DNA of 13,486 nucleotides from Candidatus Sumerlaeota bacterium (lineage in GTDB: Bacteria > Sumerlaeota > Sumerlaeia > UBA8349), in NCBI GenBank assembly GCA_003501375.1, contig DNPO01000038.1, forward strand, positions 1 through 13,486, read 5' to 3'. The notes under the pieces were generated by a model, which worked only from the letters and a program-made list of their open reading frames with translations, searched no databases and was not told the DNA's origin. A program made the translations under genes and the position numbers. Positions 1-6,603 of this stretch are shown in pieces. Within the stretch, counting starts at the first letter, position 1. Every line of letters starts with the position of its first letter.

Positions 1-932
1 GTGGGGCCGGTAACCAGAATAATACCGTGGGGGATATTGAGCAATCCGGCAAAAATAGCCTGGTCACGCGGATCCATTTGCAAGTGTTTCAGACCGCGCA
101 ACTCGGTATCCTGCTGCAACAAGCGCAACACTACGGCTTCACCGTGCAACATAGGGATCAGCGAAACACGAATGTCCACTTCATGGTTTTCCACGCGGAC
201 TTTAATACGACCGTCCTGCGGCAAACGCTTTTCTGCGATGTCCAGATGGCTGAGAATTTTCACGCGTGAAACAATCGCGGCCTGGAAACGCTTGACCGAA
301 GTAGGCGTTGGCACTTCCTGCAACACACCATCAATACGGTAACGAATGCGGAGTTCTTCTTCAAACGGTTCAATGTGAACGTCGGTGGCACGCAATGCGA
401 TAGCATCGCCGAGCACCTGGTTCACAAATTTGATGATGGAAGCATCTTTGGCGGCTTCATCCAAGTCCACGTTTTCATCATTGGATTCACTAACTACCTG
501 AATGCCCGCTTCTTCTTCCAAAGTGTCCAGCGTATCAGCACCGACACCCAGGTGCTTTTTCATCTTGCGCGTGATCGCTTCTGTTGGGGCCAACAGGGGA
601 ACTAATTTTAGCCCCGTCATGGACTTCAGCAGATCAATGCCTTCAGTGGCGAAAAGACGACTCGTGGCGATTTCCACACGATCACCCAAACGTCGCACAG
701 GTAACACCCCCTGTTTAAGCAGAACGCGAGCGGGGAACAGTGATAATAGTTTGGGGTCGGGTTCAATCTCTTCCAGTTCACTGAAGGGCACGCCGTACTC
801 GGTACCGAGCCACTGCAATATCTGTGATTCGTCCAGTGTAGGGGTGGAACCGTTGCACTCTTTTGCCAGTGCATCGGCATCGCCCTGCGTTATCTGTTTG
901 GCGTCGATCATTTGCTGCAAGAGTTCGTTCAT
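1..932 (-). CDS. GspE/PilB-family secretion or type IV pilus assembly ATPase, N-terminal 310 residues (cut by window edge)
   Basis: The reading frame is open from an ATG at 932 to the left edge, giving 310 codons plus two bases. Members of this family are cytoplasmic hexameric ATPases that power type II secretion or type IV pilus extension, and are usually about 500-570 residues long. Residues 1-130 look like the N-terminal MshEN/GspE-N domain. From about residue 162 the conserved core is visible: ATDVHIEPFEEELRIRYRIDG (182-202, the Asp/His box), AEKRLPQDGRI (233-243) and HGEAVVLRLL (263-272). The last residues are GIILVTGP, so the window ends exactly where the Walker A P-loop begins; Walker B and the Cys-rich zinc motif lie outside. 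Only a purine-rich stretch precedes the ATG, so the ribosome site is weak. It follows the LTxxQ gene by 101 nt. The visible part does not separate GspE from PilB. Confidence 0.93.
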   Translation of the reverse strand, partial: MNELLQQMIDAKQITQGDADALAKECNGSTPTLDESQILQWLGTEYGVPFSELEEIEPDPKLLSLFPARVLLKQGVLPVRRLGDRVEIATSRLFATEGIDLLKSMTGLKLVPLLAPTEAITRKMKKHLGVGADTLDTLEEEAGIQVVSESNDENVDLDEAAKDASIIKFVNQVLGDAIALRATDVHIEPFEEELRIRYRIDGVLQEVPTPTSVKRFQAAIVSRVKILSHLDIAEKRLPQDGRIKVRVENHEVDIRVSLIPMLHGEAVVLRLLQQDTELRGLKHLQMDPRDQAIFAGLLNIPHGIILVTGP

Positions 933-971
933 GGGGGTCTTCTCGTCTAAAATCCGGTTTTCTCTGCGTAC

Positions 972-1009
972 AAAGCGGGACGAAGCTTGATTCTTGCTCC
1001 GTCCCGTTT
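972..1009 (-). terminator. Terminator-like hairpin after the LTxxQ gene
   Basis: On the minus strand GGGACGGAGC pairs with GCTTCGTCCC (arms within 976-1006, one G.U pair) around a 9-nt loop. Outer AAA/TTT bases can pair after a bulge. The U-tract that follows is short (CTTTG), so it may only weaken transcription into the ATPase gene rather than stop it. Confidence 0.55.
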
Positions 1010-1033
1010 GATTTTGTTCAGCGCGTTTCTTAC

Positions 1034-1792
1034 TTAATCCAAAATCCCCATCATAAGAAGAACAGCTTCCTGACGCGCGGTAAGAACCTTGCGCAATTCT
1101 TCACGAGCGGTTTTCAGCGTGGCTGCACTCTTCTCGCGCTCAGCGCGAACGGCTTTCACCTTCTCCTTGACATCGTCAGCGGAGGGGCTTTCCGTAGCCA
1201 ACAGTTTACGCAACTGGCTCAAAGCATCGGTACCGGTAGTAGTGGCCTCTTCACCTGGGGCACCAGGTGCGCCCTGCGGGCCGGCTTGATCGCCACCCTG
1301 ACCGGGTTGCCCAGGCTGACCAGCGGTAGCCGTCTGGCCTTGACGGTTGTTACGTCCACCCATCATGCCGCCACCCATCCCCATCATACCGCCCATCATG
1401 CCGCCCATCATACCACCACGTCCACTCATCATGCTCGTGCGTTGGAGTTCTTGCACCTTCTGGAGCAACGGTTTGATAGCTTCCCACTCTTCATCCGTGC
1501 ACTTAAGTTGTTCTTTAACACGTTCCAGCATGCGCTCTTGCATCTGAGCCGGGTCCATGCGTTGACGCTGCTGTCCGCCAGGTCCTGCCTGATCGCCACC
1601 ACCTGGCGCTCCGCCAGGGCCGCCCTGATCACCACCAGGGCCTGCCTGATCACCGCCAGGCGCTGGTTGAGTCGCCGCAGTGCCAGCCGTCGCGCTAACC
1701 TTTTTCGTTGCACCATCGCCCTGAGCAAAGGCCAAAGCCCCCGCACACGTCAAACTTGCTGCCATGAGTGATACACGCATCCAATTTTTCAT
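1034..1792 (-). CDS. Secreted Spy/CpxP-like LTxxQ-motif protein with Gly/Met-rich insert
   Basis: This 252-residue protein has a signal peptide (MKNW, a hydrophobic stretch at 7-21, likely cleavage after AFA at 23), so it should act in the periplasm or be secreted. The start at 1792 is chosen because GGAGGT lies 8 nt upstream; a longer in-frame start at 1846 would bury the signal peptide. Next come a Gly/Gln/Pro linker with repeated GGDQAGP units (46-75), a helical segment (80-118, MDPAQMQERM...EWEAIKPLLQKVQEL), a Met/Gly-rich block of GGMM repeats (126-146), a second Gly/Gln/Pro linker holding another GGDQAGP (150-182), and a charged helix ending in LTARQEAVLLMMGILD. LTARQ at 237-241 fits the LTxxQ motif of Spy/CpxP-type periplasmic chaperones and metal or envelope-stress proteins. 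The fold assignment rests on that motif and the helices. Stress chaperone or metal binding is inference. It appears to be driven by a sigma-54 promoter at 1889-1872. Confidence 0.85.
   Translation of the reverse strand: MKNWMRVSLMAASLTCAGALAFAQGDGATKKVSATAGTAATQPAPGGDQAGPGGDQGGPGGAPGGGDQAGPGGQQRQRMDPAQMQERMLERVKEQLKCTDEEWEAIKPLLQKVQELQRTSMMSGRGGMMGGMMGGMMGMGGGMMGGRNNRQGQTATAGQPGQPGQGGDQAGPQGAPGAPGEEATTTGTDALSQLRKLLATESPSADDVKEKVKAVRAEREKSAATLKTAREELRKVLTARQEAVLLMMGILD
1578..1664 (-). repeat. Imperfect tandem repeats inside the LTxxQ gene
   Basis: Several imperfect copies of a unit containing CCTGATCACCACCAGG (plus strand) encode repeated Gly-Gly-Asp-Gln-Ala/Gly-Gly-Pro segments. A further copy of the coding motif lies near 1275-1292. 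Slippage here would change linker length without breaking the frame if whole units are gained or lost. Confidence 0.6.
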
Positions 1793-1800
1793 TCCACTGT

Positions 1801-1806
1801 ACCTCC
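1801..1806 (-). promoter_or_regulatory. Ribosome binding site fixing the LTxxQ protein start
   Basis: GGAGGT on the minus strand, 8 nt before the ATG at 1792. It is a near-perfect Shine-Dalgarno sequence and decides between this start and the in-frame ATG at 1846. Confidence 0.85.
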
Positions 1807-1871
1807 CTCTGTTTTGGTGTTGTATGGGATGGAGAGCACGAACCATACCTGCCCTGCATCTTCTAACATAA

Positions 1872-1889
1872 CAGCAGGTTTCGTGCCAG
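1872..1889 (-). promoter_or_regulatory. Predicted sigma-54 (-24/-12) promoter of the LTxxQ gene
   Basis: The minus strand reads CTGGCACGAAACCTGCTG. Against the known consensus YTGGCACGrNNNTTGCW it departs only at one T of TTGC (C here). GG and GC are at the required 12-nt spacing. The predicted transcription start is near 1862, about 70 nt before the ATG. Sigma-54 promoters need an AAA+ activator, which is not encoded in this window. Confidence 0.7.
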
Positions 1890-1898
1890 TTATTAATC

Positions 1899-1920
1899 CC
1901 TTAAAATCAATGATTTAAGG
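1899..1920. promoter_or_regulatory. Near-palindrome containing an IHF-consensus match (1905-1917)
   Basis: CCTTAAA and TTTAAGG form inverted arms at 1899-1905 and 1914-1920. Inside, AATCAATGATTTA (1905-1917) fits the IHF consensus WATCAANNNNTTR at every fixed position. It lies about 45-55 nt upstream of the predicted sigma-54 start, where IHF commonly bends DNA to bring an activator to the polymerase. A repressor operator is the alternative reading. Confidence 0.45.
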
Positions 1921-1950
1921 AGAAAGGTGCGCAGGAAGATTACAAACCAA

Positions 1951-1964
1951 GCACGAAGGTGTGC
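1951..1964. promoter_or_regulatory. Possible activator-binding dyad GCAC-N6-GTGC
   Basis: GCACGAAGGTGTGC lies about 90-103 nt upstream of the predicted sigma-54 start, the usual position for an enhancer-binding protein. The half-sites resemble NtrC-type GCAC/GTGC, but NtrC normally has N7. A 4+4 dyad is short, so chance cannot be excluded. Confidence 0.25.
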
Positions 1965-1983
1965 AAAAAATGCGCGCCGCGCA
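1965..1983 (-). terminator. Second (distal) terminator after rmuC
   Basis: On the minus strand TGCGC-GGC-GCGCA forms a short GC-rich hairpin (1983-1971), followed directly by TTTTTT (1970-1965). It lies 18 nt beyond the first terminator and acts as a backup in front of the sigma-54 promoter region. Confidence 0.6.
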
Positions 1984-2000
1984 GAAAAAATGTTTCTCAC

Positions 2001-2039
2001 AAAAAAACGGCAACGTCCCGAAACAGATGGGGTGTTGCC
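2001..2039 (-). terminator. Intrinsic terminator of the rmuC unit
   Basis: On the minus strand GGCAAC (2039-2034) pairs with GTTGCC (2014-2009), with possible inner CCC/GGG pairing, followed by GTTTTTTTG. It is about 127 nt past the rmuC stop, and no better candidate lies closer. Confidence 0.7.
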
Positions 2040-2165
2040 ATCCGAGCCGAGACTCCATACAATCCATACGTCCGCATTACCGTCACAATAACTGAAGAAA
2101 GATGCCGATATTCTCTGTTTTTTGCCCATGTGACATTGACGAAATGAGAGAAGAAGCCATTTTCA

Positions 2166-3719
2166 TTACACTGACTCTGTTTCTTCAGGTTTTTCGGTTT
2201 CGGCCATCTCAGGAATGTTGAGGGCGCGAACAGTTTGCTCCACTTGCAGCGGGGCATCGAGCATATCCGCATCCAATGAAGCGGCGGAAAGATCGCGGAA
2301 TTTACGCGCACTCACCAGCACGCGCGTTTCGAGCGTGCCCACGGCGTTATTATAATTTTTCACCGCGCTTTCGAGTCCCTTGCCCACCTTCTCAAAGTGC
2401 TCGCCCAGCGTGCTGAGACGTTTGTAAAGTTCCCGACCAAGGTCGCTGATCTCTTTCGCATTGGTCGCGAGATTTTCCTGACGCCAGCCGTAGTGTACGG
2501 CGCGGAGCAGCGCGATCAGCGTCGTGGGGGTGGCAAGAATAACGGATTGCTCCACGCCGCATTCGATTAGACTGGGGTCTTGCTCCAGCGCGGCACTGAA
2601 GAAGGTCTCGCCCGGCAGAAACAGCACGACAAATTCCGGCGTTGTCTCAAACTGCTCCCAGTAACTTTTCTTTCCGAGTGCTGCCAGGTGGTTGCGAATT
2701 TGGCGCGCATGGTCTTGCAACTTCAGTTGTCGCTCCTCTTCGCTCTGGCTTTCTATTGCGTCGAGGTACGCGGCAAGTGGAGCCTTGGCATCGACAACGA
2801 TCATCTTTTCACCGGGCAGGCGCACGATCAGGTCGGGCCGCAATTTGCCATTGTCGGTATCCACGCTCTGCTGCTCAAAAAAGTCGCAATGGTCGAGCAT
2901 GCCCGCCATTTCGACCACGCGCTTGAGTTGGATTTCGCCCCAGCGCCCGCGCACAATGGGCGAGCGCAGCGCCTTCACCAACTTAGATGTTTCCGTCTGA
3001 AGATTCTGCTGCGTATCCATCAGATTCTGGATTTGCGTTTTCATTGACTCATAAGCGCCCACGCGTTCCTTCTCGACGTTGCGAATGTTGGTCTCCACTT
3101 TTTCGAGTGATTCGCGCACGGGTTTGATGAGTTCGTGGATTGCGGTCTGGCGTTTGTCCAAATCGCCACGTGCAGCCTCCTGCGTTTTTTCGAGCGTGGA
3201 TTTTGCAAGTTCAAGAAACGCCTGATTGTTCTTGTTCAGCGCATCGGCGGCCAGCGCTTTAAAGGCATCAGAGAGTTTCAAATTGGCCTCATCCAACAGA
3301 GAACGCTGTTCCTGAATTTTCGAGTTTTCACTTTCGAGCCGCGCCTGCAAATCGGACTGTTGCGCACGCAGCCCCGCACAATCGTTGCGGGCTATATCCA
3401 TTGCGGCTTTCAACTCGGCGATCTCACGTTCCAACGGGAAAATGCGACTGTTTCGCTCTTCCGCGATGGCGCGTTTTTCCGTCTCGACGTTGAGCATCCC
3501 GCGCACCTGCTCAAACTCCGCACTCAAACTGGCAATGGTCTGATTGCGTTCCGCGAGCGTTGTTTCGTTAGCGGTCAGGCGTTCGCGCAGAACGGCTAAT
3601 TCGGACAGAGTTTCCGCCTGCTGCTTCTGAAGCGAGTGGAAGGCGCGGTTACGTTGCCATATCCAGATGAATTCCACGGCACCTAAGACGCAGAGGATGA
3701 CAAAAAACACGTCCTGCAT
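2166..3719 (-). CDS. rmuC: RmuC family protein (predicted DNA recombination nuclease)
   Basis: This 517-residue protein has the full RmuC layout: an N-terminal membrane anchor (about 4-21), a long coiled coil (about 25-250, rich in Glu/Gln/Leu/Lys), then the PD-(D/E)xK-like RmuC domain (about 250-475). Family motifs visible are RGRWGEIQLKRVVE (257-270), RPDLIVRLPG (294-303), VVDAKAPL (308-315, the Asp and Lys of the presumed active site) and ATPTTLIALLRAVHYGW (396-412). In E. coli RmuC limits inversions between short inverted repeats; its biochemical role is poorly defined. The start at 3719 is chosen because AGGAG (3732-3728) lies 8 nt upstream inside the end of the preceding gene; the upstream in-frame ATG at 3785 falls within that gene. 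Only 2 nt separate it from the DUF2079 stop, so it is probably translated in coupling with it. The acidic tail (506-517) is not conserved. Confidence 0.95.
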   Translation of the reverse strand: MQDVFFVILCVLGAVEFIWIWQRNRAFHSLQKQQAETLSELAVLRERLTANETTLAERNQTIASLSAEFEQVRGMLNVETEKRAIAEERNSRIFPLEREIAELKAAMDIARNDCAGLRAQQSDLQARLESENSKIQEQRSLLDEANLKLSDAFKALAADALNKNNQAFLELAKSTLEKTQEAARGDLDKRQTAIHELIKPVRESLEKVETNIRNVEKERVGAYESMKTQIQNLMDTQQNLQTETSKLVKALRSPIVRGRWGEIQLKRVVEMAGMLDHCDFFEQQSVDTDNGKLRPDLIVRLPGEKMIVVDAKAPLAAYLDAIESQSEEERQLKLQDHARQIRNHLAALGKKSYWEQFETTPEFVVLFLPGETFFSAALEQDPSLIECGVEQSVILATPTTLIALLRAVHYGWRQENLATNAKEISDLGRELYKRLSTLGEHFEKVGKGLESAVKNYNNAVGTLETRVLVSARKFRDLSAASLDADMLDAPLQVEQTVRALNIPEMAETEKPEETESV

Positions 3720-3721
3720 AG

Positions 3722-5227
3722 TTATTTCTCCTGAGGCAGCACGTTGGGAAGAGAGAAGTGATGGAGAATGACCAACCCGTTGCAATTTACTAAAATTTTT
3801 GCCTTACCTTCAGAAACCAACCGATTCCCTTCCTGCATGATGCGTCCATAAGTTGCACCATTGACATTGCCAAAGAAGCCCTGGTTGTCACAAACCCAAT
3901 ACTCTGCTTTGTGAATATTCTCTTCCGAAAGGAGATAGATGTCCTTTCGATGTGGCACTTGGCATAGCATGTCAAATTGCGCAACAACACTAGCATTGGG
4001 CGGAACAACTTCACGAATTACTTCCCGCATCCAACTCTGGCGCGCGGTGTATTTTTCCGGTAGACGATGCCTACCGTCAGTCTGCGTGGGCAACGTAAAT
4101 TGATACGCCGCGACAAGAAGGAAAAAAATCGTAAGCGCGGGACGAAGTTGATGTTTATATTGGGAATGGCGCGTGAGATATAGCAGACGCCTCACCGCAA
4201 GTGCGGTTCCCAGAAATGCAAACGGGATAAATGGATAACTGTAGTAATAAAATAGTTCGTGCATGGATTCCTGGGAAGAGAACCCCATGATGAAGGAAGC
4301 AGGTAAGAGAAGAATGAGCGTAGAGGGTACCAAGAAAGGTAACAGAAGTACACCGGGAAGCACGATACTGCCCATGTGTTCCAACAGGATAAAAATCGCC
4401 CGTGGGTGCGTTACGAACTTGTATAGGAATTCCAGGGGACTGTCTCCAATATTGGCGGCATAGCGCTCGGAAAAAGGAATGCCCGGTGTTCCCTGCTGGT
4501 GACGGATATATCCCGTGACCGAAACTGCAAGGAGAAACCAAAGGCAGGAGACAAGTGTGATGGAAAAACCAAGCGAGATACGTTTTTTGACGTTCAATGC
4601 TTTTCTACTGTCCCAACCGAAAAGAATCCACCAGATGCCAAACGTAGCAAGGTAAACGGCGATGTCAGGTTTGCACCCCAGGGTCGCAACCAGGAAAATC
4701 CAGAAAAGTCGCCAGCGCTGGTTCGCAAGCGCCGCCAGGGTCCAGATCATCAAGCCCAATACCAAACTCTCGTAGTGATAGGCAAACGCAACGGACCCCG
4801 TCAAAGTGTTTGCAGTGTACATAATACCCAACGCAAGCGCTAACGGGGGGAAAGTTGCCAGATTTTTTCGTCCACGTCGGAGCACCCCGCTCGTGAACCA
4901 GGCCACTCCCCATCCTCCGGACAGAACAGCCAATGTTTCGATAATCGGAATGGTAAGAAAACTACGGAATACCCAATGCAGCGGAACCAATGCAATGAGT
5001 GTTGGGGTAAAGTGCGTGTCCCAGAAACAACTGTGGGAATCAATATGATAGAAAAATCGCCCGTTCCACGTGTTGTAAAAGAAGTAATCGATTACGCCGA
5101 TGTCATGCGCATAGTACTTGTTGGCGAAATAAGTAGAAATGGCAATATAAACATACCAAAGTGTAATAATGACTATCAGGACATGGAGGAGGCGAGATGG
5201 GTTGCTGTGCTTTTGCAATAATGGCAT
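3722..5227 (-). CDS. DUF2079 polytopic membrane protein (GT-C glycosyltransferase-like)
   Basis: This 501-residue integral membrane protein has many hydrophobic segments (the first at about 12-33) and a C-terminal soluble part after about residue 385. The DUF2079 signature is recognisable: HDIGVID (41-47) after the first membrane helix, then WDTHFTP (69-75), AYHYES (149-154) and KPDIA (186-190). DUF2079 is placed with GT-C membrane glycosyltransferases that use lipid-linked sugar donors. In that fold the Asp in the first periplasmic loop (here D42 or D47) is usually catalytic. Substrate is unknown, and cell-envelope glycan or lipid glycosylation is an inference. The ATG at 5227 lacks a strong Shine-Dalgarno sequence, and its start lies 12 nt after the stop of the 7TM-PAS gene, so it may depend on coupling. 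It forms one unit with the 7TM-PAS gene upstream and rmuC downstream. Confidence 0.85.
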   Translation of the reverse strand: MPLLQKHSNPSRLLHVLIVIITLWYVYIAISTYFANKYYAHDIGVIDYFFYNTWNGRFFYHIDSHSCFWDTHFTPTLIALVPLHWVFRSFLTIPIIETLAVLSGGWGVAWFTSGVLRRGRKNLATFPPLALALGIMYTANTLTGSVAFAYHYESLVLGLMIWTLAALANQRWRLFWIFLVATLGCKPDIAVYLATFGIWWILFGWDSRKALNVKKRISLGFSITLVSCLWFLLAVSVTGYIRHQQGTPGIPFSERYAANIGDSPLEFLYKFVTHPRAIFILLEHMGSIVLPGVLLLPFLVPSTLILLLPASFIMGFSSQESMHELFYYYSYPFIPFAFLGTALAVRRLLYLTRHSQYKHQLRPALTIFFLLVAAYQFTLPTQTDGRHRLPEKYTARQSWMREVIREVVPPNASVVAQFDMLCQVPHRKDIYLLSEENIHKAEYWVCDNQGFFGNVNGATYGRIMQEGNRLVSEGKAKILVNCNGLVILHHFSLPNVLPQEK

Positions 5228-5239
5228 GATTGTTTCGCT

Positions 5240-6499
5240 TTACTGCTGTGGGGGATTCTGCGGCATTTTAGGGGCGAAACCCGGGTAATGTTTTTCGAGA
5301 CATTCCGGGCAAAACGTATGCGTGAAAACCGCGTCAGAACGGCTCTGGATGTACGCTTCCATTCGCGTCCACTCCCCGCTATCATCTCGGATTTTTTTAC
5401 AGTGGGAACAAATCGGTAACAGCCCGCAGAGCGTTTGAACTTCGGTTTGTGCCTGCTGCAACTCAGTCAGCAAACGTTCTCGTTCCAACTCTATTTGTTT
5501 TCGTTCCGTTATATCCCGGATGATAAGAAGACGTCCAACTAAGTGCCCATTCGGGTCATGTAAAGCCGAAATATTTAGTTCTAAATGGTGTTGATTTTGG
5601 GTGATTTCCAAACGGTTATCGCTTGCTGCATTACCCTGGAGCATATTATCCCAGTTCGGGAAAAAGGTATCTATCGTATTGCCCAGACAATTCTCCCCCG
5701 CAATAGAGTTAAAACAAAGCGCTGCGGAATTGTAATCAACAATACGATTCTGGCTGTCCAGCACAAGAATTCCACTGGGCATTTTTTCCACCAGCATGTC
5801 GCGCGCGACCGGACGTATGTCGTAAAACTGATACTTGAACAGGTTGTAAAAAAAGAGAGCGCCCGTAACGCTGAAAGCCACCGGGGTAGCATCCCACCCC
5901 GGCAAAGGCGAGAGATTGGTGAGGTACAGGAAATTGGCCGACCATGGGCAAAGCACACCAATGATGAGCAAAATGGATTGCATCTTATATTCCATCGGAT
6001 AGCGAAAAATCGACCATCCGAGAAATGCGGTCGCAATACCAATCAGGAGGTACGTGTAAGAGAGTACGCCCAGCACCCACGCGATGCCGCGGTGATAAAT
6101 GATCCGGTTGTTATCTATAGCAGTAAAATCAGCCCAAATCAGGTGGTGCCAGTGATTCGTTGCAGCCAGTAAGAGCGTTAGCGTGGGGACAATGCAAAGC
6201 AAGAGAATATTACGTCGGGTAACGAAACGCTCCAATCCGGTAAATTCCAAAGCAAAAAGGAGATAAAAAACAGCCCCGTACAGCGTCCCGAGGTACTCAA
6301 TCACCGACCAAAAAACTTTGGCAGGAATACCCACCGCCCCCAACTGAAAGCATTCCAGCAACGACCACTCGCCCATCGCGAACATCCACAGCGCCAAGCC
6401 GCGTCCGCGAGATAAACGCCAAGCAACCATACCCAGCACAACCATGAAAATGGCAGTCAGGAGGTTGATACCGGAGAGTAGGGAAAATTTAAATTCCAA
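5240..6499 (-). CDS. 7TM sensor-PAS protein with CxxC...CxxC tail and no kinase domain
   Basis: From a TTG start this is 419 residues. Residues 5-225 form seven hydrophobic segments matching the histidine-kinase N-terminal 7TM sensor region (AKVFWSVIEYLG at 60-71, YLLFALEFTGLERF at 79-92, PVAFSVTGALFFYNLFKYQF at 206-225). A PAS domain follows (about 236-335, MPSGILVLDSQNRIVDYNSAA, ending RDITERKQIELERERL), then a short coiled coil (335-357). The tail GLLPICSHCKKIRDD...FCPECLEKHYP (359-406) is one I recall at the ends of PAS and response-regulator proteins; its CxxC pairs (C364/C367, C397/C400) suggest a metal site. No HisKA, HATPase, GGDEF or other output domain follows. Start: the only upstream in-frame ATG (6577) lies beyond the terminator of the neighbouring gene. 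TTG at 6499 gives MEFKFSLLSG, typical of the family, but no good ribosome site is seen. ATG 6463 would cut the first helix. Confidence 0.82.
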   Translation of the reverse strand: MEFKFSLLSGINLLTAIFMVVLGMVAWRLSRGRGLALWMFAMGEWSLLECFQLGAVGIPAKVFWSVIEYLGTLYGAVFYLLFALEFTGLERFVTRRNILLLCIVPTLTLLLAATNHWHHLIWADFTAIDNNRIIYHRGIAWVLGVLSYTYLLIGIATAFLGWSIFRYPMEYKMQSILLIIGVLCPWSANFLYLTNLSPLPGWDATPVAFSVTGALFFYNLFKYQFYDIRPVARDMLVEKMPSGILVLDSQNRIVDYNSAALCFNSIAGENCLGNTIDTFFPNWDNMLQGNAASDNRLEITQNQHHLELNISALHDPNGHLVGRLLIIRDITERKQIELERERLLTELQQAQTEVQTLCGLLPICSHCKKIRDDSGEWTRMEAYIQSRSDAVFTHTFCPECLEKHYPGFAPKMPQNPPQQ

Positions 6500-6530
6500 G
6501 GGAGGTGCTCTGGGGAAAAAGGTTGTCCGT

Positions 6531-6568
6531 AAACAAAAACGGGGAGAGGCGCTTTTGCGCCCTCCCCG
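6531..6568 (-). terminator. Intrinsic terminator of the FucI-like isomerase gene
   Basis: On the minus strand CGGGGAG-GGCGC pairs through a 12-bp stem (6568-6540, one bulged base) with a 4-nt loop, followed by TTTTTGTTT. It lies 36 nt after the isomerase stop. Confidence 0.9.
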
Positions 6569-6603
6569 TTTTCTCATTCCTGCGCGCGGCTTGCAACTAC
6601 AAA

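Larger units (their letters stand above)
1793..2165. other. Intergenic control region between rmuC and the LTxxQ gene
   Basis: This 373-nt gap has no convincing gene. In the direction of transcription it holds two rmuC terminators (2039-2001 and 1983-1965), a GCAC/GTGC dyad (1964-1951), an IHF-consensus match within a near-palindrome (1899-1920), a sigma-54 type promoter (1889-1872), and a leader of about 70 nt. In that leader GTATGG and CCATAC (1848-1822) can form a small hairpin before the ribosome site. Confidence 0.7.

Noticed and set aside
301..318. TGGCAC...TGCA match resembling another sigma-54 promoter
   Set aside because: The spacing between the GG and GC elements is two bases short, and it lies inside the ATPase coding region on the opposite strand to all genes.
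863..1771. Plus-strand open frame (302 codons) opposite the LTxxQ gene, with His/Thr/Ala repeats
   Set aside because: Its repeats are the complement of the Gly/Met/Gln codons of the real gene. The minus-strand frame has a signal peptide, a ribosome site, a promoter and the LTxxQ motif.
1893..2311. Small open frames in the rmuC-LTxxQ gap on both strands
   Set aside because: They overlap terminators and the end of rmuC, have low-complexity translations, and lack ribosome sites.
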